64,000 nucleotides of DNA from Actinostola sp. cb2023. Taxonomy: Eukaryota; Cnidaria; Anthozoa; Actiniaria; Actinostolidae. The DNA lies in assembly GCA_033675265.1 (NCBI GenBank), contig JAUJYZ010000132.1, forward strand, positions 415,001 through 479,000. Reading direction: 5' to 3'. The position numbers were made by a program, and so were the translations under genes. The notes under the pieces were generated by a model, which searched no databases, had not been told where the DNA came from, and worked only from the letters and a program-made list of their open reading frames with translations. Of the stretch, positions 1-12,355 are shown one piece after another (positions within the stretch are counted from its first letter, which is position 1; every line of letters starts with the position of its first letter).

Positions 1-853
1 CGGATTTACCTTCGAGAAGGCATCGGGAAGCACAAAACACAGGTAGCCCAACATAATACATATTCCGTACTCTCTACCACAGGAAACCCATGAAAAAGAA
101 GCGCACATACAAATATATTTTTATTTTTAGTCGGGCTTCCTGTGGAAGACCCGACTCTAAAAATGAGAAGCGTTCGTCGTCGTAGTCGTAGTTGACCCCA
201 AATCACTAATTGGGTTCTATAGCGCATGCGCCCTCTGCCGGCCGCTAAGATAATCACCGAAGGCTCTAACAACATGATCAATACGAGACTGGTCGAGTCT
301 TTATTCACAAACCTTGTTGGAGGAAGTTTATGTCGTCTTGTTTTAAAAATAACCACAATAATTCATAGAGATATGGATTTATCAATCCAGTACTAGTACT
401 GCAAAGGGTTTAGAGATCTTCAGAACTTAGAACGAAGTGAGTTGATACACGCAGCCGGCGGTGAAGAAAACAGTTGTAAGGTTTTCAGCCGACCGATAAC
501 CGTCGAGGTAAACCCATATTTACACTTCATCCAAACATTGTTTAATCACTCTGCGATGTCTAGTTTATGTATACGGTATATGTATTTGTATGGATATATT
601 TATGGTAACAAATAAACTATGTCATTGTCATTCATGATTCGCTGAGTTTGTGAAATCGCAGTACTGAAATTGCAAGGAAAGCATGTTCTATCGAGCTCGA
701 GTCACGCAACGACGAGCAACCAAAAACTGTTTTAATCGCACTATAAGATATCTATATTTAGTTCAAATAGGTTACATTTCATTTAGAAGCCCGACTTCAC
801 GCTAGAAGAGCGTCTAGTTATTACAAAGATTAGCCTCAGAAGATATTGTATGC
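1..853. other. Intergenic, with pieces of a dispersed CACAGG repeat
   Basis: I see no supportable gene. The stretch holds several copies of a short motif that recurs through the window: CACAGGTAGCCCAAC at 38-52, CACAGGAAACCC at 78-89 and its inverse GGGCTTCCTGTG at 133-144. The last two face each other like the ends of a 67 bp element, but I see no flanking duplication. The string GCGTCTAGTTATTAC near 812 recurs near 2390. The 116-codon minus frame at 6-356 has no family resemblance and is probably chance. Confidence 0.5.
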
Positions 854-1165
854 ACCTTTTCGTAGTTTCCCAGAATGCTTCATGATTCTGCGCGCGCAAG
901 CGAGGTCAGGGTACAAAATAGATCGAAAATATTAAGAGAGAATGAAGAAATTCAGTAGAAAACTTAGACTTTTAATTTAAAAGTGCGTAAGAAGAATTAC
1001 AAAGATAGATGCAAATTCTCAAGCAAAGAATTTTTTTTCTTTCTGTTCTTGATTAGTTACAGTAGTGATATTTTCCTCAATACACGATCAATGCTAAATA
1101 TATTTTTCCCTGACCTCGCTTGCGCGCACAGAATCATGAAGCATTCTGGGAAACTACGAAAAGGT
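854..1165. repeat. Inverted-repeat element, 58 bp arms
   Basis: The left arm (854-911) and right arm (1108-1165) are near-perfect reverse complements, reading ACCTTTTCGTAGTTTCCC outward-in and ending in GAGGTCAGGG. About 196 bp of AT-rich sequence lies between them. It looks like a foldback or MITE-type element, although I see no clear target duplication. Part of its interior (AATGAAGAAATTCAGTAG) recurs near 61025, which supports a dispersed repeat. Confidence 0.75.
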
Positions 1166-1185
1166 CCATTGTATTGTATTGTATA

Positions 1186-1474
1186 CAGTCATTTGCAAAA
1201 ATTCTGGCCGCCACGATATATCAATATATCAATATATCGGGTACATTATGGGTAAATAAATAATACTATTTTGAGTTTCCTAACTTATTAAATGAAGCAA
1301 AATTTACAAACAACAAACGTAGGACTAAAATAACCATTATACTAAATATTTCTACCAACTTTGCTAGCGTTAACCCGTTTTAAGGGGAATTTTCGATTAT
1401 TTAATTACCCATAATGCACCCGATATATTGATATATTGATATTTCGTAGCGGCCATAATTTTTGCAAATGACTG
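1186..1474. mobile_element. Tc1/mariner-like MITE, TA target site
   Basis: This 289 bp element begins CAGTCATTTGCAAAAATT and ends with the inverse AATTTTTGCAAATGACTG. TA stands directly outside each end (1184-1185 and 1475-1476). The terminal repeats extend about 70 bp and include GGCCGC and a run of ATATATCAAT units. CAGT termini with a TA duplication are typical of non-autonomous Tc1/mariner elements. There is no coding capacity. Confidence 0.85.
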
Positions 1475-1493
1475 TATATGAAGATATGTTGTA

Positions 1494-1777
1494 TATAGCT
1501 AATTGCATAATCGTTGTCAGGTTGAAAATCATAAATCATAGAAGCTGAGACAGCAAGGATGGATGAGAAATCAGTTCATGAGCCGCATTACATGCAGATA
1601 TATTCAATGTTCTCGTAGTTTTGAAGGTATATGAGCTATTTAACTAAGATATTACAAGTCTGGATAAAAAGGTCGATCATTTGACGGTGTTATTTGAGAG
1701 TTTTAATTTCCCAGAATTCCTTTTGGTCATAGCTTTCATGATTTTCAACCCGACAACGATTATGCAATTAGCTATAT
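1494..1777. repeat. Inverted repeat, about 40 bp arms
   Basis: The arm TATAGCTAATTGCATAATCG (from 1494) is repeated in inverse near 1777, followed inward by GTTGTCAGGTTGAAAATCAT and its inverse at 1738. The interior segment near 1540-1615 resembles 20070-20150, including AGCAAGGATG and AATGTTCTCG-like blocks, so this is probably a dispersed element. Confidence 0.6.
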
Positions 1778-1968
1778 ATGAAGATATGAAGAAGATATGC
1801 TGCCTCTGCAATCATTACAATTACATTTTTTCTCCAATTTTCATTCAGAAAATTACCATCACAAAGTCTATAAACAAGCATGAAATACAATGTTAGGTTT
1901 GCTAATTGACTTTAATGACAATAAAAATGATAATAATAAACAATAGATTAACTAAATATATACATCCA

Positions 1969-2009
<41 letters not shown>
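1969..2009. repeat. Poly-G tract (41 G)
   Basis: This is an uninterrupted run of 41 G. Runs of this length occur repeatedly here (8782-8837 C, 12805-12864 G, 53258-53296 C, 60843-60862 C). Their exact lengths in an assembly are unreliable. Confidence 0.9.
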
Positions 2010-2010
<1 letters not shown>

Positions 2011-2022
2011 GTGTAGCCGTTA

Positions 2023-2835
2023 GACAAATTCTGAGCTGGCCGGTATTATGTTGTCGAGTGCCGGGCGATTTCAAACTTCTGCATGTTCTACCGAGTCACC
2101 CAACAAGTAACCAAACACTGATTTGATCACTATAATCGTTATCTCAGATCTAAACATTGAGAAATGTTTAAGTAGTGAATACACCTATGATGACTAAGCA
2201 CAATCTGCAATCGCATAAGTATGCGTCTTTCAAGCCAGTCGCTACGTAGCGACCATCGTTCCTGATCTCTTCGTTCAGTCACAGCTCCCTCGCGAATGGA
2301 AGGTGGAGGCCCATAAGTCTGCGTCTTTCATGCGGGAAATGCATCCCAGTGCTCAATCGCACCAGGGCACGAGTGAACGCTTGTAGAAGCGTCTAGTTAT
2401 TACTCGTGCCCAGGCCTAAGGCCGGGCACGAGTCTAAAAATGCTGCTCGTATTTTGTTGGTAGACGGTCGAGAATTTGCAGAAGGGCACGAGTCTGACCA
2501 CGAGAGAGATTACAAATCACAAACCAATCAGGCAGCACCGGAGGTCAAGGGGCAAGTTCAGCTGTCAACTTTACTCACGTAAAGTAGTTCCCCAAATCCA
2601 AGTATGTTTTTTCGATTTTGCTTGCACTCTCAACCGTTTTAACCAGCCGTTTATACAAATTCTGAGCTGGTCGGTATTATGTTGTCTCTTCGTTCTTCAC
2701 AGCTCAAGTCCCTCACGAATAGAAGGTGGAGACCCATAAGTATGCGTCTTTCGTGTTGCAGTGCATCCCAGTGCTCAATCGCACCAGGGCACGAGTAGGG
2801 CACGAGTGAAGCTTGTTAAAGCGTCTAGTTTCTTT
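2023..2835. repeat. Diverged direct duplication with a GC-rich hairpin
   Basis: Two blocks are repeated in the same order. AAATTCTGAGCTGG plus CGGTATTATGTTGTC occurs near 2025 and 2652. A block of about 120 bp with CCCATAAGTNTGCGTCTTTC, CAGTGCTCAATCGCACC and AGGGCACGAGT occurs at about 2265-2400 and 2690-2830. Between them, 2402-2432 is a hairpin (ACTCGTGCCC ... GGGCACGAGT). A related hairpin, CTCGGGC...GCCCGAG, lies at 15207-15234. I read these as copies of one dispersed repeat. Confidence 0.6.
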
Positions 2836-3039
2836 CAAATTAGTGAGTGTCGCTGTTTGCGCGCCACAATGTAACACAATATAATATGTCACATAATCCA
2901 CTCAAGAAATTCACCGGGAGCGCGGGACCTTTTAAAAATATAGAGGAGAGAAAACTGGCTGGAAAAAAGAAAATAAACTTTCTAAATCCTTGTCAAATAT
3001 CATGAACCAAAGCTGTAATTTCATGATCTATCCAAACAA

Positions 3040-5815
3040 GATTTAATCATTCTATTTGTTGTTTCTGTTCAGAATCTTTTGCAAACCTATTTTTTTAAGG
3101 AAAACCAAGACTTCGATGCAAAGAAATCTCGAAAATAAACCGATTACGAAAATGTCCTCTCAAAATTACATAACGTAGATTTTTCCATATAGAGCTAATA
3201 TGGGAAAATTGGTTTTTCGTAATTTCTAGCCATTCTATTTGTTGTTTCTGTTCAGAATGTTTTGCAAATCTATTTTTTAAGGTAAACCACGACTTTGATG
3301 CAAAGAAATCTCGAAAATAAACCAATTCTTTAAAATTCTTCCCAAAATTACATAACGTAGATATTTTCCATATATAGAGCTAATATGGGAAAACTGGTTT
3401 TTCGTAATTTCTAGCCATTCTATTTGTTGTTTCTGTTCAGAATGTTTTGCAAATCTATTTTTAAAGGCAAATCAAGACTTTGATGCAAAGAAATCTCGAA
3501 AATCAACCAATTCCGAAAAATTCCTCTCAAAATTACATAACGTAGATATTTTCCATATAGAGCTAATATGGGAAAACTGGTGGCGTAATTTCTAGCATTT
3601 CTATTTGTTGTTTCTGTTCAGAATGTTTTGCAAATCTATTTTTTAAGGAAAACGAAGACTTTGATGCAAAGAAATCTCGAAAATAAACCAATTCTTTAAA
3701 ATTCTTCCCAAAATTACATAACGTGGATATTTACCATATAGAGCTAATATGGGAAAACTGGTTTTTCGTAATTTCTAGCCATTCTATTTGTTGTTTCTGT
3801 TCAGAATGTTTTGCAAATCTTTTTTTAAAGGAAAATCAAGACTTTGATGCAAAGAAATCTCGAAAATCAACCAATTCCGAAAAATTCCTCTCAAAATTAC
3901 ATAACGTAGATATTTTCCATATAGAGCTAATATGGGAAAACTGGTTTTTCGTAATTTCTAGCTATTCTATTTGTTGTTTCTGTTCAGAATGTTTTGCAAA
4001 TCTATTTTTAAAGGAAAATCAAGACTTTGATGCAAAGAAATCGAAATCTCGAAAACAAAAACCAATTTTTTCGAAAAATTCCTCTCAAAATTTTTACATA
4101 ACGTAGATATTTTCCATATATATATAGAGCTAATATGGGAAAACTGGTTTTTCGTAATTTCTAGCCATTCTATTTGTTGTTTCTGTTCAGAATGTTTTGC
4201 AAATCTATTTTTAAAGGAAATTCAAGACTTTGATGCAAAGAAATCTCGAAAATCAACCAATTCCGAAAAATTCCTCTCAAAATTACATAACGTAGATATT
4301 TTCCATATAGAGCTAATATGGGAAAACTGGTTTTTCGTAATTTCTAGCCATTCTATTTGTTGTTTCTGTTCAGAATCTTTTGTAAGTCTATTTTTCAAGG
4401 AAAACGAAGACTTCGATGCAAAGAAATCTCGAAAATCAGCCAATTCTGACAAATTCCTCTCAAAATTACATAACGTAGATATTTTCCATATAGAGCTAAT
4501 ATGGGAAAACTGGTTTTTCGTAATTTCTAGCCATTCTATTTGTTGTTTCTGTTCAGAATGTTTTGCAAATCTATTTTTAAAGTAAAATCAAGACTTTGAT
4601 GCAAAGAAATCTCGAAAATCAACCAATTCCGAAAAATTCCTCTCAAAATTACATAACGTAGATATTTTCCATATAGAGCTAATATGGGAAAACTGGTTTA
4701 TCGTAATTTCTAGCCATTCTATTTGTTGTTTCTGTTCAGAATGTTTTGCAAATCTATTTTTAAAGGAAATTCAAGACTTTGATGCAAAGAAATCTCGAAA
4801 ATCAACCAATTCCGAAAAATTCCTCTCAAAATTACATAACGTAGATATTTTCCATATAGAGCTAATATGGCAAAACTGGTTTTTCGTAATTTCTAGCCAT
4901 TCTATTTGTTGTTTCTGTTCAGAATGTTTTGCAAATCTATTTTTAAAGGAAAATCAAGACTTCGATGCAAAGAAATCTCGAAAATCAGCCAATTCTGGAA
5001 AAAAATTCCTCTCAAAATTACATAACGTAGATATTTTCCATATAGAGCTAATATGGGAAAACTGGTTTTTCGTAATTTCTAGCCATTCTATTTGTTGTTT
5101 CTGTTTAGAATCTCTTGTAAGTCTATTTTTCAAGGAAAACGAAGACTTCGATGCAAAGAAATCTCGAAAATCAGCCAATTCTGACAAATTCCTCTCAAAA
5201 TTACATAACGTAGATATTTTCCATATAGAGCTAATATGGGAAAACTGGTTTTTCGTAATTTCTATTAATTCTATTTGTTGTTTCTGTTCAGAATGTTTTG
5301 CAAATCTATTTTTAAAGTAAAATCAAGACTTTGATGCAAAGAAATCTCGAAAATCAACCAATTCCGAAAAATTCCTCTCAAAATTACATAACGTAGATAT
5401 TTTCCATATAGAGCTAATATGGGAAAACTGGTTTTTCGTAATTTCTAGCCATTCTATTTGTTGTTTCTGTTCAGAATGTTTTGCAAATCTATTTTTTAAG
5501 GAAAATCAAGACTTTGATGCAAAGAAATCTCGAAAATAAACCAATTCTGGAAAAAAATTCCTCTCAAAATTACATAACGTAGATATTTTCCATATAGAGC
5601 TAATATGGGAAAACTGGTTTTTCGTAATTTCTAGCCATTCTATTTGTTGTTTCTGTTCAGAATGTTTTACAAACCTATTTTTAAGGAAAATCAAAACTTT
5701 GATACAAGGAAATCTCGAAAATAAACCGATTCTGAAAAAGTCCTTTTAAAATTACATAACGTAGCTGATATTTTAAATGGGAAAACTGGTTTATCGTAAT
5801 TTCTATTCTTTCTAT
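3040..5815. repeat. Satellite array, about 183 bp unit, about 15 copies
   Basis: The unit repeats TTGTTTCTGTTCAGAATG, GATGCAAAGAAATCTCGAAA, ACATAACGTAGATATTTTCC and GCTAATATGGGAAAACTGG at about 183 bp spacing (3608, 3791, 3974 and so on), with small indels and end copies that are more diverged. Since 183 is 61 codons, the minus strand stays open for 60-77 residues in several units (DFRDFFASKS, QKQQIEWLEITKNQFSHISS). Frequent stops and the lack of any other exon argue that these frames are incidental. Confidence 0.9.
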
Positions 5816-7615
5816 TTGACATTGCTTGTCTCAGTTCGTGTGGCGATGTCAAGTTTGAAGACCTTCTCGTCTTTGACTACACATTGAACACAATGACGAG
5901 TAAATTAAAGAGTGGAAGATTTCCCTCGAAAAATTCAACATGGTCATGAAGGCTTCCCATAACATCCAAAATAGCCATCTTTCTTCGACTTCGTAAGACA
6001 CAATGGAAGGGGTGACGATCTCAAATTTGAAGATCTTCTCGTCTTTAAGACTCAACTGTAACACTCCAACGAGTAAAAAGTGCAAGATATCGGTCGTAAA
6101 ACTCCACATGAATTGCCGATGTTCGCTTTTTTTTATATACTCACGAAAATGATTATCGTTTTAATAATGTAAGATAATTTAAAATAATTAAAAAATGTTA
6201 AGTTATTTTTATTTTAAATATATATATATATAAATTCTGTTCTCAAAACGGTCTTGTTGACTAAGACCCATTTTGTAATAACAGTTCTCATATTGAGATG
6301 TGCTCCTAGACAACACATCGACCCAACAATGAAAACTAAAAGCCAAAGTAGCGCTAGCGTTCTGATAGTTTCACGAAAACTATCTCGAGTGTTTTGATTG
6401 TGTGCATGCCCGAACTGAAAACAACATCCTTGGTGATTTTGATACAACATTATAGCTATGCAAAATCACATCTAGATAGATACTTGAACTTAACTAAACA
6501 AGAAAAACTGTAATTCTATGCACCCATAATTAAAAAAGTGAATAAAAAAACAACAAACAAACAAACAAGAAGAAACAAACACATCTTTACCAAAAATTTA
6601 GGCGTGCCCCGGTGCCCCACCCTCCCTACGCTAGTGGTCCTCGGTACACCCCTAAGTACCCCTAAGGGGTCTTTTTAGCCAACTATAGCGTGTGTTATAT
6701 ATATTATTTTATAAATTATTTCAGAGAATAGTGCTAAAACCTTGTACAGAGTAACCGAACTAAAATGTGGACATCGCAGCGTGATTAAAACATTGCATTA
6801 TTGCATTGTCAAAATCAAAAATACCTCCAAGACAAATCCTATAAACGATTAATGAAAACAATGAAACTAAAACGGGAAAGGACAAGAGAAAAGTGAGAAA
6901 AGGGAATGCTAAAAAACGTCTGTGTAGTCAGTCTGATTTGATATCTTCTAGACTTCTAAATAATAATAATAATTATTATTATTATTATTATATTATTATT
7001 ATTATTTATTTCTTTTTAGAAAAAATAACGTATTTCTAAACACTCAATGCTTTTAACAATGTAAAAGGACAAAAATATAATAAGCTAATAGATAAAAATG
7101 TATAAAATAGATTTGTAGTATTATGAATAAAAGAAAATATATATAGATATATACAATATGGCTGACTCTTTTTAAAACTAAAGTCAGAGTTTAAATAGAT
7201 GTGTTTGGAGGTGAGTTGAAGTCTCTGAAGATTATGTATGGACCATGTTTACACAACATTCTTGACATATTGAATCCACACGTAAAAAGCAACCCACCAC
7301 CCTCCCCCCACCCTCCCCCCAAAGTTGTGAGCCTGCGATGCACTTCAGTGGTAACGTAATGAACTATTACAGTTGAGTGAGTGAGTGATCTCAAAATTGT
7401 TGCAATGTCTTCCCTATTAAATTACTAGTAAAGATTGAAGCAGGTTTTGTGTTTTAATTATAGTTATCAATCAGATAAAGGCTGTAGCTTGACTGTGTTG
7501 CCATGAATATATATTTATCTATGAATGAGAGAGATCATCATGCAGTCAGTCTGGCCATGTATGAGGCTTGACATCAGAATGATGATTATAATTCTAGCTG
7601 TGTATTATATATGTG
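5816..7615. other. Intergenic region 3' of the first deiminase gene
   Basis: I see no gene. A segment is repeated loosely at 5845-5960 and 6015-6110 (TTGAAGA-CTTCTCGTCTTTGA, ACGAGTAAA). An AT-rich stretch carries ATT/TAATAA microsatellite at 6961-7010. A possible ATTAAA-type polyadenylation signal for the minus-strand deiminase gene reads as TTTAAT at 7453-7458. Confidence 0.5.
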
Positions 7616-8780
7616 TCAATAGTTGCGGGCATCATCACCTTCATCATCATCATCATCTTCCTTGACTTCATCTTTGTCCCCACTAACATATTGGAACAAT
7701 TTCTGGGCAATTGGATGGTCTTGATCAATCTGCCATGACATGCAACGGATACTACCACCAAGAACACTAACTTTGTTTAACCCATACAAGGGAATCACCT
7801 CTTTCTTTGTGTTGCTCTGAAAGATTTCAAAGGCCTTCTGGTTGCTTGTTTGGTTTGAAAAGAATGGCATATAGACAGCATTGTTTGTCACCAATGAGTT
7901 AGCATAAGAACCCTCAGCAGAACCAAACCCATGGGATTTTTTCTTGACTTCATAACATGGTAGAGGAACAACTTTGATATCGGTGGACACTTTGTTAACT
8001 TCATACTCTATAGCCTTGAAGTAATCTTTATCATCTTGGTAAAACCCAACAAGGAGGACATCCTCTTCTACGAATGATACAATTCCATCTGAATGACCAG
8101 TAGTGTCTTCTGGGTCTGGTATGTATATTGTCTTCCTCTTAATCGCTGACTCCAGTCTCTCAACAATGGTATCTTCACTCTTGTCTTTGTTTTCTTTAAA
8201 TACTCTGTCACTCACAATTGCAATGTCTTTGCCATTTTCCACTATGTTACCACCTTCCAAAACAAGGTTACAGTGCTCCAGTGTAGGTAATCCTACTTGT
8301 TCAGCAAACATGTCAAAGCCAGACTGGTCCTTTTTGGCTTGTGATGACTTGAGATACCCTGGTTTGTAGTTGAATTTAATTTGAAGTTTGGGCATGGTTG
8401 GAGGAAAGTCTCTCAACCACATATCAACAGATTGGTCCACTTCAATCAGATGTGCATTTTGGAACTCATGGCGGTTTAAATACCATCGACCAGATTTGTC
8501 ATGTAGAATGAACAAGTGATCCCTTCCATTGGTCTTCCCATCCAATTCAATGAACACATCTGCAAGTTTCTTGAGGAAGCCATAATACCTTTGATCGCTC
8601 TCACCAGGAAGAGACACTACAATAACTTGCTTCTTGCTTCCCATACTGTAGGCATAAGAACAGCAGGGGTTACTATAACGAATTATATTATATACAGTAC
8701 TGGAAAGTAAAAGCTAAGCTGACTATGACAACAGTCGCACGTGATTGCGTTACTACACTGTATGTACCTCCCCCTCCCCC

Positions 8781-8837
<57 letters not shown>

Positions 8838-11800
8838 ACGAATTCAAACATATTTAATTACCAAGGCTTGGACCACTTGGCAAACTAATTCCCAAGATGC
8901 AACTTAAACGTAATATCAACACTTTATCAACACGACTACATTTATATTCAAGAAAATACAATCTCTGTAAATTGTAAACAAGTATAAAAGCATTTTTTGC
9001 AGTGCGCTGTTACAATGCTAAGGAATGTCAAGGCCAACGTACATTCAGCTGACTACTCGATCTCATTCGAAAACACACACATATATACACATAGGATTTT
9101 GCGTGGATTCTTTTTATAAATCTACAGTGAAAAATGTGCAGCATTTCTCGTTATGTGAAAAGATTGACATGGAAAGTTATTTATGTACATTTACGAAATA
9201 TATGACAACTGAATCATGTGATATTTCCAGTGTCGGTTCAAAGAGTTCTAAGAACAGTGTATTTGGTTAAATAATTATTCAGCTGAGAGGATTTCCAACA
9301 TGAATTCGTCTTTCCAATCGAGTCGAGCTTTAACTAGTAATTATATAACACTGATCCAATGACTGACATTTAAATATAGCGTATAAACATAAACTGAAGC
9401 TCGAGTTTACCTTTAAATTAACCGCTGTTTGTGATCATGCAGTCTTCTTTGTCTACGTATTTGAGGTAAGTACTGAAGAATCTTACTTTGGTTAGTTTCT
9501 TCTTTATAGACTTTATACTGCCTAGTTTCCTTAGTTTATCCTCCAACTAAACCTACACCAGATGCCGCTCGAATGGAAGTCACTTGAAAAAGATTGCGTG
9601 ACACAGTATGGAATACAATTATGAATAACCACAGGCAGCCCAAGCAATACATTTGTGGAGTGTACGAACGGATTTACAGTGAATGTATGGGGCGAAAAAT
9701 ACGTATTTTTTGTTTTAATAAATTTGAACATACCTTGGTCCTCTGTTGTTGTTAATGCTATTTAACATCATTCTGGCTGGTTTTTAGCCGTTTTAAACGG
9801 CTAAAAACCAGCCAGAATGATGTTTTAAAAATAGCATTAACAACAACACAGGACCAAGGTATGTTCAAATTTATTAAAACAAAAAATACGTATTTTTCGC
9901 CCCATACATTCACTGTAAATCCGTCCGTACACTCCACAAATGTATTGCTTGGGCTGCCTGTGGAATAACTAACCTCGGCACTAGAATTTTAGAACTTAAA
10001 GAATAATGACGACTGATAGATTCCAATAATTGACTTGTACTTATTTATATGTATTAATTAATTTCCTGACAATTAAGTAGGTCATGAGTTGTATTTTTGG
10101 ACAAATATCCGAAAAGGTACCGAGATCTTACCGGGATAACGTATACCGGCGGTCGTTTTCACCTCCTGCCCGAGCAACAGCACTGAACTATAACGATTCT
10201 AGATATGACCGCTGCACAGGTGTAATTCGTCGGCCGGTATTTAATTTCACATCATGACCACAGTAGTCTCACAAATAAAACATGTGGTCAATAGAAAGAC
10301 GTACCAACCAATAAAATCATTGGAGTTATAAACTAATCAGCTGGACTAGTGACCAGCTGTGCGCAAATACAAATGTTTTTGAAACGTGATGCAACTGAAT
10401 TGAACGAGGGCCAGACGTTCCTATTGGGTTCATTGATTGATGAACACTTGCCGATGTTGGGGCCATTACACATTCAACTTTATATCTTTTCATGACGCAT
10501 CGAGCTTATAGAGTCTGTGAAAAAAGTTAAAATGAGAACTGGGATTGGCCATTTTTTGCACTGGGAAAATGTGATTGTACCACTGGGATTTTGCTAATGG
10601 GACTGGGAATTTCAAAACCACTTATTGGGAATGGGAAAAGCGTATTCATTGATCGCTAAACATCCCCCACCACTTATTTTCCATTTCCTACGGCCCAGCA
10701 ACGATATTATCCTTGCTGTGATAGGAGACGAGGATGAAGCTGCACATTCAACCACAACACGCTCGGGAAGAATCATAAAAAGAGCGGAAATTGTTTTTCT
10801 TTTCTTTTTGCAACCCATTAATTTAATATTCCACAAAATTCAGGTCAAATAGAGCAACCATGCAAGAGAACGGTTTTTAATACGTTTCAAAGCAAGGAAG
10901 TCTTCAAAAAGCACCTTTAGAAATGCAAACATAGTGAAATAATCATTTACAATTGCCATTTTACAAAACAAGTTTAATGTTTCTTTCACTATTGAAAGTA
11001 TAAAGTATGAGATTGCAGGAAATGGTTTGATGAATTACCTAATAGGGTGGTCGCTAGAAGCGAGCCACGATACTGGGATTTTCTTGAATTCACGTCAATG
11101 GGACTGGGATTTTTGAAGAAAAAAAACAAAGAAAAACGATGGAACTTGGTTCCATGAATGATTCTGGGGAGGAGTTTTATGTCACTATCAGCTGGGGCCG
11201 GAAACACTACATGAAATATTTTTATTCACATCAGTTATAAAAACAATATAAACGCGAGCCCTGTGAAAAAGAATATAAAAAACAATCAACGCCAATAACT
11301 ACACGTAAAGTACAGATTTTGACTAAAGAATAAGATTTTTCGAGATTTTTCTGATATTGAACATAGGGGCCATACATCCTCGTTACCAATCCCTTACCCT
11401 CTTGGACCATAATGAAAATTGCTTCATTTATTTTCTCCATAGGGGTTAACGTACTAACAAATGAGACAGAAAAAGGGACAGAAAAACTTTTTTATTTGCC
11501 GCCAAAAAACGCAGTTTGTCCGTCCGCGCGGGACTGCGTTTTATAATTCTTTTTAATTCAAGTAAATACAGTACAAATCAGAAAACTGTCGTTCGCTAGA
11601 GCGGTTAGCCTTAGTTTTCTGATTTGTACTTTGGTAAAGCGCTCAAATCATGCCTTGCCCTTGTACTATTGTATTTAACGATTTCGGCAGAATGGCATGC
11701 TCGCCAATTGGTCGAGATACTGATCATGAGTGAAAATAAAAAAATACAATTCAACTGAGTGCGGAATGGATGCACAGTACTTAGTGGCTTTACAGTCAGA

Positions 11801-11918
11801 ACACTAACCTCTTCACGTCAGGTTGACTATTCCTTGTACTTTTGTTGCTCTCGGGTCTTGCTGTAATTCTCAAGCTCCCAGCAGTCAAAATGAACAACAA
11901 AATCAGCATAGAAGCCAT
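7616..11918 (-). CDS. Secreted agmatine deiminase-like (PAD_porph family) protein, copy A; exons 11809-11918 and 7616-8645
   Basis: The catalytic exon (stop 7616, acceptor just above 8645) encodes a full-length member of the agmatine deiminase / Porphyromonas-type peptidylarginine deiminase family of guanidine-modifying enzymes. Counting from MGSKK, the residues expected for catalysis are all present: W-L-R-D79, E-G-G-N131-133, G-H184-S-D186 and C301 in G-G-S-I-R-C-M. Just before this Met lies a splice acceptor (CCTACAG|T ATG). On the same strand 3.2 kb upstream, exon 11809-11918 encodes MASMLILLFILTAG, a hydrophobic signal peptide, and ends AG|GTTAGT. The phases join exactly (AG+T = Ser), giving 379 residues. 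The tail is very acidic (a run of Asp/Glu). Known family members are mostly bacterial and plant and hydrolyse agmatine or peptidyl-arginine; the substrate here is unknown. The exon join is my inference from splice motifs and from the identical layout in copy B. Confidence 0.85.
8769..8837. repeat. Poly-C tract in the copy A intron
   Basis: A CCCCCT-interrupted start leads into 56 uninterrupted C (8782-8837). It lies in the intron between the signal-peptide exon and the catalytic exon of copy A. The 60-codon plus-strand frame across it, with a long proline run, is an artefact. Confidence 0.9.
9623..9969. mobile_element. Foldback element with CACAGG termini and 7-bp target duplication GAATAAC
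   Basis: The 333 bp between 9630 and 9962 form an almost perfect palindrome with arms of about 160 bp around AGCCGTTTTAAACGGCT. The element begins CACAGGCAGCCCAAGC and ends GCTTGGGCTGCCTGTG. It is flanked on both sides by GAATAAC (9623-9629 and 9963-9969), a 7-bp target duplication. It sits in the intron of copy A. The element at 16169-16418 has the same termini, so this is a family. There is no coding capacity. Confidence 0.85.
9970..11808. other. Rest of the copy A intron
   Basis: No exon is supported. The stretch 10530-11120 contains scattered copies of ACTGGGATTTT-like phrases, suggesting a decayed repeat. A hairpin with AGTACAAATCAGAAAACT arms lies just outside at 11571-11631. The 74-75 codon frames on both strands at 10612-10852 overlap each other and match nothing I recognise. 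Confidence 0.4.
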
Positions 11919-12211
11919 GATGATTAAACTGTTTCTTCCAAGAGAACGAATCCACCATGAAGTGAATGAATCACTGATGCTCTTACATAGTATATATAGC
12001 TGCTAATAAAAGTAGGATTTAAAATCTTTAGTTACTTAGCTGTAGTCGTGTGTCTGGCAGATTGGCTCAGCTGTAGTCATTTTAATTAAACTGTGCTACT
12101 TTTGGCACTTTTTCAAGCGGAACGTTTCAATTAGCGGTACAGAATGACATTGTATAGTTATTTAGCTGCAGGGATGGTATGACAGGTTGTTATTTAGCTG
12201 CAGGGATGGTA

Positions 12212-12355
12212 GAGTGCAATTTAGAAAAGCTTGAAAACTAAATAACTAATTAGTACTAAATAGCACTGATGAAACAATACTGAGAAAACAATAGAAATAG
12301 CACTATTTAGTACTATTTAAAATTAGTACTATTTCACACTTTTCTAAATTGCACT
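12212..12355. mobile_element. Small TA-flanked MITE inside a short tandem repeat
   Basis: AGTGCAATTTAGAAAAG at the left is mirrored by CTTTTCTAAATTGCACT at the right, with TA outside both ends. The surrounding DNA is a roughly 32 bp direct repeat (TTATTTAGCTGCAGGGATGGTA followed by TGACAGG). The element interrupts that repeat exactly between GGTA and TGACAGG, which resumes after the right TA. This shows both the insertion and the pre-insertion target. Confidence 0.8.

Noticed and set aside
6..356. 116-codon minus-strand frame at the left edge
   Set aside because: No recognisable motif, and it overlaps dispersed CACAGG repeat pieces.
8725..8907. Short proline-run protein
   Set aside because: The frame is created by a poly-C tract within an intron.
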